The notes under the pieces: generated by a model
Told to the model about the DNA's origin: nothing
What the model saw: the letters and a program-made list of their open reading frames with translations, nothing else
Databases searched by the model: none
Assembly: GCF_024435075.2 (NCBI RefSeq)
Contig: NZ_JAMZEG020000003.1
Coordinates: forward strand, 553,501 to 617,500
Length of the DNA: 64,000 nucleotides
From: Marinomonas maritima
Lineage (GTDB): Bacteria; Pseudomonadota; Gammaproteobacteria; Pseudomonadales; Marinomonadaceae
Direction: 5' to 3'
Shown: one piece after another, positions 46,001 to 53,731 of the stretch
How positions within the stretch are numbered: the first letter of the stretch is position 1
Layout: each line of letters begins with the position of its first letter
Made by a program: the position numbers and the translations under genes

Positions 46001-46067
46001 ATAAAAAGCCCGCTTGCATCATAAAAACAAACGCCGAAGCGATTAACAACCAATAAAATTCTGCCAT
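43011..46067 (-). CDS. Ammonium-transporter / PAS / GGDEF / EAL fusion protein
   Basis: One 1018-residue protein (ATG 46067; an extended frame reaches 46097). Order: Amt ammonium-channel domain (about 1-390) with both pore histidines, His163 in DFAGSTVVHSVGG and His315 in DDALDVVPAHLFAG; a linker that may be helical; PAS (about 460-570); GGDEF cyclase with intact GGDEF at about 668; EAL phosphodiesterase with EALIRW (about 796), EITEGVLL, DDFGTGYSSL and FQGYYYHKPM. The channel is joined to c-di-GMP enzymes, so it probably senses ammonium and adjusts c-di-GMP. Which activity dominates is unknown. No glnK lies beside it. Confidence 0.9.
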   Translation of the reverse strand: MAEFYWLLIASAFVFMMQAGFLCLESGRIRSKNSINVAAKNISDFIISTTLFWFFGFGIMFGDSIAGFFGTSDFLFDGQHTPWEISFFLFQMMFCGTAATLTSGAVAERMTFMGYLAITVVLSALIYPIVGHWVWSSVYSSEGPQGWLEALGFVDFAGSTVVHSVGGWVALAAIIIIGPRLGRFEQGIRLPPGNNLPLSALGVLLIWFGWFGFNGGSTLALTDAVPLIILNTFVSAAWGGLVAAAINYFRDGYVEVGFVLNGTIAGLVGITASCHVVSPGASIIIGGVSGVVVYYGSLLMERWRLDDALDVVPAHLFAGIWGSLSVALFGQTDKIDNGLSFFGQLWVQALGVVVIGLYCFCVAYACMWLLNRFMPLRASKEQEEQGLNVAEHRATTEMFDLLTSMQYQQNNADFSTPVPEEPFTEVGQIARKYNQVINRVSSEIAQRDDALTRFQESEMRKSAILNSSMDCIVTINRFGSVMEFNPAAERTFGCLKKQVEGKSFIGLFILEDDRHKIFESLNSGFSSSSGLILNRRNPFRLQRGQNHHFPAEIAITKANSESSIESEYTLHIRDMTRHVKLQERLKFLAYSDPLTSLYNRTYLMDALVSSLLFATKQKTAVGLLFLDLDNFKIINDTLGHKAGDELLCEVARRLIAVSDQHDVIARWGGDEFVFMMTEEVTESRLSQRAQDILSAMRLPVQLNEQCLTIPTSIGISFSDQLGIDADKLIQQADIAMYWAKEKGRDNAQFFTAEMVNVTIKKFGFEKEINEALSLGHFHLVFQPKVFMEKDKILGLEALIRWNHPIKGLIPPSEFIPIAEESSLIIKIDEWVINQALKQQKSWRDQGLTIVSIAVNLSGRHLVSDSLVPYIAQKLEYYGIEGCWLEIEITEGVLLKDIQRCIDVMTELKALDIKISVDDFGTGYSSLSYLKRLPLDILKIDQSFVEECDSHVEDTKICETIIHLAQSLELAIVAEGVETAPQAEMLKSLGCEIFQGYYYHKPMKSNGIAKLLVKDYVVA

Positions 46068-46259
46068 ATACATCCTAGATAATGAAAAACGCACCAAAAA
46101 GATTCATACCAAATAGGGCAGCACAACTGCAGCTCACTAAAACCACTATCAGAATAAGAATACAAAAATAAGAAACAATTAAGCGGTTCTGCTTTGAAGG
46201 CATTCAATAGTTAAGCCAACTTTGGAAATTGACTCGTTTCGCGGTCCTATAAAAACAAA

Positions 46260-46287
46260 AAAAGGCCACCTTAATAGGTGACCTTTT
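46260..46287 (-). terminator. Terminator after the tubulin-like gene
   Basis: On the minus strand AAAAGGTCACC, loop TATTAA, GGTGGCCTTTT with one G-T type mismatch, then a long T-run. It is 34 bases past the stop at 46321. Confidence 0.85.
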
Positions 46288-46320
46288 AAAAATAAACATC
46301 TCGACACGACTTAGACAGTA

Positions 46321-48348
46321 CTAGCCATTGAGAGTAAGTACTTTTGTTTTGCTAATACGATGACGATAAATTTCTCGAAGATACTTGATCGCATTCTTCA
46401 CGTTATTAATATCCAAACGAATATCATTGATAGAAACAAAATGCTGGCTGTTATCAATCAACTCACGATATTTTTTCTCGTACATTGGCTTAATGGCATA
46501 CCAGTTTGTGTCCAAAATTTTCGCTGGGTTTTCATACGTCGTAAAGAATTTATCCACTAACGATTCATCAAATTCTTCATCTTGAATCATTTGTATAATC
46601 GCATTGTCTATTTCATCCGTGTATCGGTAATCATCACGAGCAAAACAACGCTTCATGTAAGCAACCATCAGCGTTAAAAAGTCATCACTCAAACAAGGGC
46701 TTTTCGCAATAAGCGTTGTCAAAGACAAGTTTGCTGAAGCCCCAATCACAAGTGCGTAGCGCTTTAACGTGGTATTAGGACATAAACGGTTCAAGTGCAT
46801 TTTCAAACGATTCAATGCAGTGAAAGACAGTTTGTAATCTCGTGGCAAAGAAATGATAGACACAATTGACGAACAATTTTTAAAGAAATGCAGATGATTC
46901 AATGTACTCGCATCATAGCCACTTTTACGATAATTCTTAATGGCTTCACGGTATCGTTCTGATTCAACAGGTAGCACACTGACACCTTCAATCGCTGACG
47001 TGTCATTATTAAAATGTGGCAACTCAATGGAGCGACAGAACAAATCATCTATATCAACACTGTCTTGATGCGTACCTTCATTGACCACACTTTCGGCATA
47101 AGCCACCGCAACTGGGCCAGCTAAACTCATAAATAAGTCATTAGCATCAAGGCGAATTGTTTCAGCAATATCAATACCAGCACGACGGAAGTAGTCTTCA
47201 TCGTAGTCTGTTGTCACCGCCTGTGCAGTCAGAATGTTGAAAATTTGCTGTGAAATATACTGGTTAGCGTATTTCTCCATGGTGTTTACATCGATATTAT
47301 CAGCATCACCACCGTCTTCCTCTTCCGCATAACGCATTATGTCGTTAGAAATCAACATCATAGAATTCCAAGGGCGAATGCGTTCCATTACATCGGCAGG
47401 TACTTCGTCCTCTTCACGCTCTTCGTTATACGAAAAGTTCCATTCTTCTGAAATGTACTTGGTTAACAAACGCCCTGCGTTAATATGCAATGCTTCTGAA
47501 ATCTCAACATTTTTCCCAGAAATATTAGGAAGGATACAGATTCCAGAGGTGAAAATAGGTTCAAATACAAAACTATGACGCTTATCAACCAATGGATTCT
47601 GATCTGAACGATAATCGAATGTTTTACTTAAGTACGAAAATTGTTGCGCAAGACCAAATTCAGACGCCATCCCCGAACCAGTACCACCACCCGCACTGAA
47701 TATATAAAAATAAAGACGCGATTGATTCGCTTTAATGCCACAAGAATCAACCAAATAAGAATGCATGTGTTTCCAATTTTCATTTTGGAATGTTGTCGCA
47801 TCTTTATTGAGAATAATTTTCGCTAGATATTGCCCTAGAATAGGCGCATTACCGGCACCACCCGCATGCACTTCAGACAAGTCCATTATTTGCAGTTTTG
47901 AGTATTCTTCTAAAAACTTAGCCCGGCCGACTTGGTTCGAAAAACGAATTCGCCCTTCAATGTCTTTATCTAAATCGCCAAGTAATACGATAGGTTCAAT
48001 TAGGAATACCGGCTTAAAGCCATCTTTATCTTCAAGCGGTAAATGTTTGCGAATCCAACGCATAGGCCGGAACTCACGTTCGCTATCTAACATTTCCTGG
48101 CTTTCCACTTCACGCATATAGTTTGTTCTGGCGTCGTAGACTAACGATGCGACATCCAATGCGATGTTGGAGCCACAACGTCCTAAACCAATGAGGCAAA
48201 CAGATGGGAACACCTGTTCATTAACGCCATTATCTTCTGGTGATTGAGGATGAATTCTATTTCGAACTATGTCTAAATTTTCTAAGATTTTTTCTAGATT
48301 TGTCTCAGTAAAATAAAGGTGTTCTATTGGGAGATTTTCTTGGCTCAT
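46321..48348 (-). CDS. FtsZ/tubulin-superfamily-like large GTPase, uncharacterised
   Basis: 675 residues from ATG 48348, preceded by AAGGA six bases upstream; the frame to 48387 is less likely. Three GTP-site loops of the tubulin/FtsZ fold are visible: T1-like IGLGRCGSNIA (about 53-63), T3-like HAGGAGNAP (about 161-169) and T4 FSAGGGTGSGMA (about 217-228). IRLDANDLF (about 398-406) may be the T7 loop that supplies catalytic acids. It is much longer than FtsZ (about 385) and lacks the FtsZ C-terminal peptide. The last 250 residues match nothing I know. Probably a diverged FtsZ-like protein of unknown role; polymerisation is inference. Confidence 0.65.
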   Translation of the reverse strand: MSQENLPIEHLYFTETNLEKILENLDIVRNRIHPQSPEDNGVNEQVFPSVCLIGLGRCGSNIALDVASLVYDARTNYMREVESQEMLDSEREFRPMRWIRKHLPLEDKDGFKPVFLIEPIVLLGDLDKDIEGRIRFSNQVGRAKFLEEYSKLQIMDLSEVHAGGAGNAPILGQYLAKIILNKDATTFQNENWKHMHSYLVDSCGIKANQSRLYFYIFSAGGGTGSGMASEFGLAQQFSYLSKTFDYRSDQNPLVDKRHSFVFEPIFTSGICILPNISGKNVEISEALHINAGRLLTKYISEEWNFSYNEEREEDEVPADVMERIRPWNSMMLISNDIMRYAEEEDGGDADNIDVNTMEKYANQYISQQIFNILTAQAVTTDYDEDYFRRAGIDIAETIRLDANDLFMSLAGPVAVAYAESVVNEGTHQDSVDIDDLFCRSIELPHFNNDTSAIEGVSVLPVESERYREAIKNYRKSGYDASTLNHLHFFKNCSSIVSIISLPRDYKLSFTALNRLKMHLNRLCPNTTLKRYALVIGASANLSLTTLIAKSPCLSDDFLTLMVAYMKRCFARDDYRYTDEIDNAIIQMIQDEEFDESLVDKFFTTYENPAKILDTNWYAIKPMYEKKYRELIDNSQHFVSINDIRLDINNVKNAIKYLREIYRHRISKTKVLTLNG

Positions 48349-48387
48349 GCGGCATCCTTTTTGAAGCGAATTACTTACAACAGACAA

Positions 48388-48737
48388 TCATTCACGGTAT
48401 CAAAGATAACAGCATGATATAAAGCAGAACGCTCACCTGTTAAATGCACCATTTATTAGTGCACCTTGCTGACGAAAAATTTAGTAAACAATATCATCCT
48501 TATATAGCAATGACACTAATATGGTGAATGAGAACATAAAATAAATAGAAAATTAGGATTCATTCTGTATAAGTGAATCAATTAAAAATAGAAAGCAACG
48601 ACAGGCATGTCGCTTTCTTACCCTCAGCATAAACATTATTTTGCTGTATAAAAAAATTTAAAAAAGAGCAGTAAAACACACACACCGGTCATTTTTTATA
48701 CTATTCTATAGGTGGTATTTTAAATTTTGATACTAAG
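48388..48737. other. 350-base AT-rich gap between divergent genes
   Basis: Contains no credible gene. Promoters for both the tubulin-like gene (minus) and the small gene at 48747 (plus) must lie here. Strongly AT-rich runs are seen but I cannot place a convincing -35/-10 pair. Confidence 0.5.
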
Positions 48738-48746
48738 GTGGCTGTT

Positions 48747-49040
48747 TTGTCGATTTCATCAGTAACATCAAGCAATCATTTGTATCTGCCTGCCTTACCA
48801 GTACAGGCAGAAGCTAATGCGCGCCCAGATTCTGAGAACCGACAAGATCCAGTTCAATTATCTGATCGCGCTAAACAGCTACTGTCCGCTCCAATTCAAC
48901 CAGAAAAATCAGAAGTAAAAGACGAGTCGGGAAAAGAATCGGTACAAATCTCATCCAGTATTGGCAGGCTTTCTCGAGTGACCGGATTACAAAGAGAGGA
49001 CGTCGCGGCGCTATATAGATCAATTGATCAGTTGACCTAA
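48747..49040 (+). CDS. Small hypothetical protein
   Basis: About 97 residues, hydrophilic, no signal peptide or membrane segment. It has a disordered, Pro/Glu/Lys-rich middle and a conserved-looking end, SSSIGRLSRVTGLQREDVAALYRSIDQL, that looks like a short helical pair. I do not recognise the family. The start is chosen as TTG 48747 because AAGG lies eight bases before it; a GTG at 48738 is the alternative. It is divergent from the tubulin-like gene and convergent with ppx. Confidence 0.6.
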   Translation: MSISSVTSSNHLYLPALPVQAEANARPDSENRQDPVQLSDRAKQLLSAPIQPEKSEVKDESGKESVQISSSIGRLSRVTGLQREDVAALYRSIDQLT

Positions 49041-49072
49041 CTATTTTCGACTCTTTGTAGACACCAATTCAT

Positions 49073-50590
49073 TTAACTAAACGTCAACGTGTATCCATCC
49101 GCCACTAAAGATTCCGCTTCGCGCTGCAAGTTGGCCAATGTTAACGGTCTGCTATCTAGCCATTCTGGCAAGAATTCAGCATGAAGTGTTTTATTATCGG
49201 CTTTCAACGTGAAAATAGGCATATCGCCTTCTTTCCTATCGTGATGAAGTAAAATGGCTAATCTCAATAGAATTGATAATCGATCTAAATCTTGTTGATC
49301 ACTTTTTGTAAAACGATAATCTAGCGATTGAGTGAACTTACGACGATGTCGCAAGATTAAGTTTGCTAACGCTTGCTGCTCTTGCTGGGAGAAGCCAGGC
49401 ATGTCTGACTCTCTAATAATATAAGCACCATGCTTATGATATCGGCTATGGGAGATACCCGCTCCGACTTCATGAAGAAGACCCGCCCAACGAAGTAAAT
49501 CTTCGCTGGATATACTGTTTAAGCTCCAATTATCTCGCACTTGAGCCAAAGCGGACAGCGCAGTATGTGTCACAAGTTTCGCTTGTTCTGTGTCAATATG
49601 GTATTGATTGAGCATGTAATTGACGGTACGTTCACGAATATCCGTTTCTGCGTATCGGCCCATAATGTCATAAAGCACACCTTCTCTTAGTGCACCATTT
49701 GAAAAGTCCATTTGCTTAATGTCAAAACACTCAAACACCGCCGTTAAAATGGCAATACCCGCTGCAAAGGTATTTTTACGTTCAGGCTTGAGCCCTGGTA
49801 AATCGATATTATCGACATGACCAGCCAAAAATAACGCTTTTTGAATCTGCTTAAGAGCTTTTGGTGTGATACCTTTTTTGCTCCAATTGTTTTCCTTAAC
49901 AATATTGAAGGCTGCCTTAACCGTTCCTGATGAGCCGATTGAGACATCCCACGTTTCATCAAGGTAATCATCTTGAATACTTAGCAGCTCTAAACGCGCC
50001 GCAGTAACCGCTTTCTGAAAATTAGACTTATTAATGGTGCCATCACCAAAGAAACGCTGATTGAAACTAACGCACCCCATGTGAAGACTTTCCGTTAATA
50101 TAGGCTCAAGCTGCCTACCAATAATAAACTCTGTACTACCACCACCAATATCTACCACTAGTCTTTTGGCTTCACCATGATCCATGGTTCTTGAAACACC
50201 AACATAAATAAGACGTGCCTCTTCTCGTCCCGCGATGATCTCAACAGGGTGACTCATGATATCCATCGCTTTACCAATGAAGTCATAGCGGTTTTTGGCA
50301 ACCCTAAGCGCGTTCGTCCCAACAACACGAACAGAACCAGGCGGCATATCCTCAATCACTTGTGCAAATTGGGCTAAACAGTCCAAGCCTCGTTGCTGTG
50401 CAGCGTCATCTAAGTGACCATTTACCAAGCCAGCAGCCAACTGAACTTTTTCTCCAAATTCTCCAGTGATACGCAATTGACCATGGGTAACTTGAGCGAC
50501 AACCATATGAAAGCTATTTGACCCAAGGTCAATAGCGGCAATTTTTTCGAAAGGAAAGTCATGAGATTGTTGCAAAAAGAGTGATTGCAT
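49073..50590 (-). CDS. ppx: Exopolyphosphatase (Ppx/GppA family)
   Basis: Degrades polyphosphate from its ends, or hydrolyses pppGpp, in the stringent response. It is 505 residues, of the Ppx length. The actin-like phosphatase core has AAIDLGSNSFHMVVAQ, RVVGTNALRVAKN and VVDIGGGSTEFIIG; the C-terminal HD-like part has LLHEVGAGISHSRYHKHGAY. In Pseudomonas ppx lies next to ppk and near rho. Here it is divergent from rho with no trxA between them. Confidence 0.94.
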   Translation of the reverse strand: MQSLFLQQSHDFPFEKIAAIDLGSNSFHMVVAQVTHGQLRITGEFGEKVQLAAGLVNGHLDDAAQQRGLDCLAQFAQVIEDMPPGSVRVVGTNALRVAKNRYDFIGKAMDIMSHPVEIIAGREEARLIYVGVSRTMDHGEAKRLVVDIGGGSTEFIIGRQLEPILTESLHMGCVSFNQRFFGDGTINKSNFQKAVTAARLELLSIQDDYLDETWDVSIGSSGTVKAAFNIVKENNWSKKGITPKALKQIQKALFLAGHVDNIDLPGLKPERKNTFAAGIAILTAVFECFDIKQMDFSNGALREGVLYDIMGRYAETDIRERTVNYMLNQYHIDTEQAKLVTHTALSALAQVRDNWSLNSISSEDLLRWAGLLHEVGAGISHSRYHKHGAYIIRESDMPGFSQQEQQALANLILRHRRKFTQSLDYRFTKSDQQDLDRLSILLRLAILLHHDRKEGDMPIFTLKADNKTLHAEFLPEWLDSRPLTLANLQREAESLVADGYTLTFS

Positions 50591-51122
50591 TCAGAAAGCC
50601 TTATATTGCAGAAGTCTTAATAAGGAGAACAGTATATCAGTTACTTGGCTATGTCATTGCCAACAAAAAATCAAAAATGACGGATGATTCAATGAAATTT
50701 TCATTAAGTTTAGCGGTTTTTTTCGAAAAGCAAGGATTACTAAGACCTTAATTCCAATAAAACACCAAGCAAAGTTCTAAATATCCTGTTTTTGATCAAA
50801 TTTTTATCAGAAAATGTTTTTTTCCTAAATTTCACTATAGACCTCGCCTTTAAGTCGAACTATAGTATGGATGGTCTTAATAGTGATAAAGCAGTAAGCT
50901 GATCACGTTTAGATTCCAATCAAATTGTTTCGCGCTGTATTGGCTTCTGCCTTATCCGGGCTAGCTTAAACCAGAACAAAAGTATAACCATATTGTTTTG
51001 CGTTTTTTGGTGCCGAGTAGCTGATACATTGTAAAATACTTCCAGACTCACATTATTGTTACTTAATGATTAACTCTAATTCCGTCAATCTTCCTCAAAA
51101 TGAGCTAATACAAAATCCGCTT
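50591..51122 (+). promoter_or_regulatory. Long leader region upstream of rho, with promoter candidate
   Basis: About 530 bases without a gene. TAGACC (50838-50843), 17 bases, TATAGT (50861-50866) is the best promoter candidate, predicting a leader of about 250 bases; ACTATAG occurs twice (50834 and 50859). A second weak pair, TTGGTG (51007-51012) and TGTAAA (51030-51035), is close to the gene. A long autoregulated leader is known for E. coli rho, so attenuation here is plausible. No trxA is found. Confidence 0.45.
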
Positions 51123-52388
51123 ATGAACCTTACCGACTTAAAACAGAAATCAGTACACGAGCTTTTAGAAATCGCAGCAGAAATGGGCCTAGAAAATATG
51201 GCTCGTTCTCGCAAACAAGATGTTATTTTCTCAATCCTAAAGCGCCATGCGAAAGGTGGGGAAGACATTTATGGCGACGGCATCTTAGAGATTCTTCAAG
51301 ATGGCTTTGGGTTTCTACGCTCGCCTGACTGCTCATACTTAGCAGGACCGGACGATATTTATGTATCACCAAGCCAAATACGACGCTTTAACCTGCGTAC
51401 TGGCGATACCATTGCCGGAAAAATTCGCCCACCTAAAGATGGTGAGCGCTACTTTGCCTTATTAAAAGTCAGTGAAATAAACTTTGATAAGCCAGAAAGC
51501 GTACGAAACAAGATCCTTTTTGAAAACTTAACACCTTTATTCCCTGATGAACGTTTATTGATGGAAGCTGGCAACGGCTCTACTGAGGACGTCACATCTC
51601 GTATCATTGACCTTGTTGCCCCTATGGGTAAAGGACAACGAGCGTTGATCGTTTCTCCCCCGAAAGCGGGTAAAACGTTCATGCTGCAAAATATAGCAAA
51701 CGCCATTACTCGTAACAGCCCTGAATGCCACTTAATCGTATTACTTATTGATGAACGTCCTGAAGAAGTAACCGAAATGTCTCGTACCGTACGCGGTGAA
51801 GTGGTTGCCTCGACGTTTGATGAGCCGCCAGCTCGCCATGTTCAAGTAGCTGAAATGGTTATCGAAAAAGCAAAACGCTTAGTTGAGCACAAACGTGACG
51901 TAGTCATCCTTTTAGACTCCATTACCCGTTTAGCACGTGCCTACAACACGGTTATTCCATCCTCTGGTAAAGTATTAACAGGTGGTGTGGATGCGAATGC
52001 ATTAGAACGCCCAAAACGCTTCTTCGGTGCAGCACGTAACATCGAGGAAGGTGGTAGCTTAACTATTATCGCTACTGCGCTTGTCGATACTGGCTCAAAA
52101 ATGGATGAAGTTATCTTTGAAGAATTCAAAGGTACAGGTAACTCTGAATTACATCTTGATCGTAAGATCGCTGAGAAGCGTACATTCCCTGCGATTAATA
52201 TTCGTCGTTCAGGGACTCGCCGTGAAGACCTACTAACGTCTGAAGACGAACTACAACGCATGTGGATTCTTCGTAAGTTATTAAACCCTATGGAAGACGT
52301 GGCAGCGACTGAATTCTTAATCGACCGCCTAAAAGTCACTCAAACAAACGATGAGTTCTTTGAGTCAATGAAAGGCAAAAATAAATAA
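51123..52388 (+). CDS. rho: Transcription termination factor Rho
   Basis: Hexameric RNA-dependent ATPase that ends transcription. From ATG 51123 (MNLTDLKQKSVHELLEIAAE) it is 421 residues, matching the usual 418-420. The N-terminal RNA-binding domain contains GEDIYGDGILEILQDGFGFL; the ATPase core has Walker A PPKAGKT with Lys184, the Q-loop region RPKRFFGAARNIEEGGSLT and VILLDSITRLARAYNT. A longer frame begins at ATG 51066; neither start has a strong ribosome site. A terminator follows 32 bases after the stop. Confidence 0.97.
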   Translation: MNLTDLKQKSVHELLEIAAEMGLENMARSRKQDVIFSILKRHAKGGEDIYGDGILEILQDGFGFLRSPDCSYLAGPDDIYVSPSQIRRFNLRTGDTIAGKIRPPKDGERYFALLKVSEINFDKPESVRNKILFENLTPLFPDERLLMEAGNGSTEDVTSRIIDLVAPMGKGQRALIVSPPKAGKTFMLQNIANAITRNSPECHLIVLLIDERPEEVTEMSRTVRGEVVASTFDEPPARHVQVAEMVIEKAKRLVEHKRDVVILLDSITRLARAYNTVIPSSGKVLTGGVDANALERPKRFFGAARNIEEGGSLTIIATALVDTGSKMDEVIFEEFKGTGNSELHLDRKIAEKRTFPAINIRRSGTRREDLLTSEDELQRMWILRKLLNPMEDVAATEFLIDRLKVTQTNDEFFESMKGKNK

Positions 52389-52420
52389 GCAGACTTTTCT
52401 GTGGCAAAAAAGCCTGCAAC

Positions 52421-52452
52421 AAAAAAACCACTTTCTGAAGTGGTTTTTTTTT
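52421..52452 (+). terminator. Terminator after rho
   Basis: Stem AAAAAAACCACTT (52421-52433), loop TCTG, AAGTGGTTTTTTT (52438-52450), then Ts. A strong stem with T-run. Confidence 0.9.
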
Positions 52453-52531
52453 ACTTACATCATCAACTTAATACATTATCAATGTCCGCCTGCTTTCCAT
52501 AAGAGCGTGCGACTTATATTGGAGTAGTCAT

Positions 52532-53260
52532 ATGAAAGAGATTACCGCGAAGGTAAACGCTGTTGAGCTCATTAACAAGGATGTCTACCAAATAACGTTA
52601 CAAGTAGATGATCTGGAATTTTCTGCTGGCCAATACCTAATGGTGGTATTACCAACGGGCGAACAAGTTCCCTACTCTATCGGTAGTACACCGCACGAAC
52701 TGCCTAACATTACTTTATATGTACTTGTTTCTGACGCTGCATCACTGGCTAGCAAAGTCATTGAATATATTAAATCTAACGCCAGTATTACGATAAAAGC
52801 ACCGGGTGGAGACTGTCATATACACAATGGTGTTTTAGACAGTAACCCAGAGCATATTTTGCTCATCGCAGGCGGAACTGGCTTCTCTCAGATAAAAAGT
52901 TTGTTCGGCGACTTAGTTGAACAAAATTTCACAGGAAAAGTATCATTTTACTGGGGACTAAGAACCGCCGATGATGTATTCGCGAAAGACTGGCTAGAAG
53001 AAGCACACAAATATTCACCTTTTTCATTGGATGTCATCGTGAATGAACAAAGTGATCAGTGGCATGGAAGAAGCGGTTGGTTATATGAAGCCATTCTAGC
53101 AGATAACCCAGATTTAAACCAAAGTGTGGCTTTCATCAGCGGGTCGGTTGGTATGGTATACGGCACGCTTGACCAATTAGAATTAAAAGGTTTGAGCATC
53201 GATCGATGTTTTTCGGATGTTTTCGCCTATGCCCCACATCCTGATAAACCCGTTCTGTAA
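52532..53260 (+). CDS. fre: NAD(P)H-flavin reductase (Fre/LuxG family)
   Basis: Reduces free FMN or FAD for other enzymes. It is 242 residues. The flavin-binding VPYSIGSTPHELPNITLYV block and the NAD-binding ILLIAGGTGFSQIKSLF motif with GLRTADDVFAKDWL are present; the end CFSDVFAY... matches the family. It lies 143 bases after rho; in Pseudomonas ubiD intervenes between rho and a similar gene. No ferredoxin domain is present. Confidence 0.88.
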   Translation: MKEITAKVNAVELINKDVYQITLQVDDLEFSAGQYLMVVLPTGEQVPYSIGSTPHELPNITLYVLVSDAASLASKVIEYIKSNASITIKAPGGDCHIHNGVLDSNPEHILLIAGGTGFSQIKSLFGDLVEQNFTGKVSFYWGLRTADDVFAKDWLEEAHKYSPFSLDVIVNEQSDQWHGRSGWLYEAILADNPDLNQSVAFISGSVGMVYGTLDQLELKGLSIDRCFSDVFAYAPHPDKPVL

Positions 53261-53287
53261 TACAAATACATTCGCAAAAAATTAACA

Positions 53288-53328
53288 TTCAAAAAGGCAG
53301 ACAATAACCCATTACCTGCCTTTTTGAA
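53288..53328. terminator. Bidirectional terminator between fre and yfcL
   Basis: TTCAAAAAGGCAG (53288-53300) pairs with CTGCCTTTTTGAA (53316-53328) around a 15-base loop, with A and T runs on both sides. It closes the converging genes. Confidence 0.85.
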
Positions 53329-53352
53329 TCATTGTATGCACGTGAATCAGCG

Positions 53353-53631
53353 TTATGACGCTATCTCTTTTTTACAGACCACTTCCCACAATGCGGTAAT
53401 ATTTTCCTGATCTGATTCTATTACACCCTCTACTTCGAGTGTTTCTTGCAGAATGGTAGTGAAGGCATTATCAAATACCTTTTGCCCTTCTCCTTCGGTG
53501 CCGCTATGCAGGCCCAAAAGCCCTAAAAGGTAAGCGCAATAAAAAAGCTGATCTCCTTCTTCTGCATGATGTTCCATTTCTCGTAATCTGTCACAAAGTT
53601 GGTCTGCGCGCTCAGCAAAAGTTATTGTCAT
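53353..53631 (-). CDS. yfcL: YfcL family protein
   Basis: A 92-residue protein from ATG 53631 (MTITFAERADQLCDRLREME). The pattern HHAEEGDQLFYCAYLLGLLG and the end ITALWEVVCKKE fits YfcL, a small helical family of unknown function. A GAG lies about eight bases upstream of this start; the longer frame to 53658 is unlikely. It lies just upstream of mqo in the same orientation but with a terminator between. Confidence 0.7.
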   Translation of the reverse strand: MTITFAERADQLCDRLREMEHHAEEGDQLFYCAYLLGLLGLHSGTEGEGQKVFDNAFTTILQETLEVEGVIESDQENITALWEVVCKKEIAS

Positions 53632-53677
53632 ATTCAATCTCAATATTGATTTTTTCATTGTTCTATTAAAAAATACA

Positions 53678-53706
53678 AAAAAGCTGGGGAAGTTTCCCAG
53701 CTTTTT
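53678..53706 (-). terminator. Terminator after mqo
   Basis: AAAAAGCTGGG (53678-53688) pairs with CCCAGCTTTTT (53696-53706); the minus-strand reading continues into T-rich sequence 26 bases past the mqo stop. Confidence 0.85.
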
Positions 53707-53731
53707 AAAAGACTTACCACTTCAATATATA

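Noticed and set aside
50591..51065. trxA between ppx and rho
   Set aside because: Expected from the Pseudomonas order, but no WCGPC motif or frame of that size is present on either strand.
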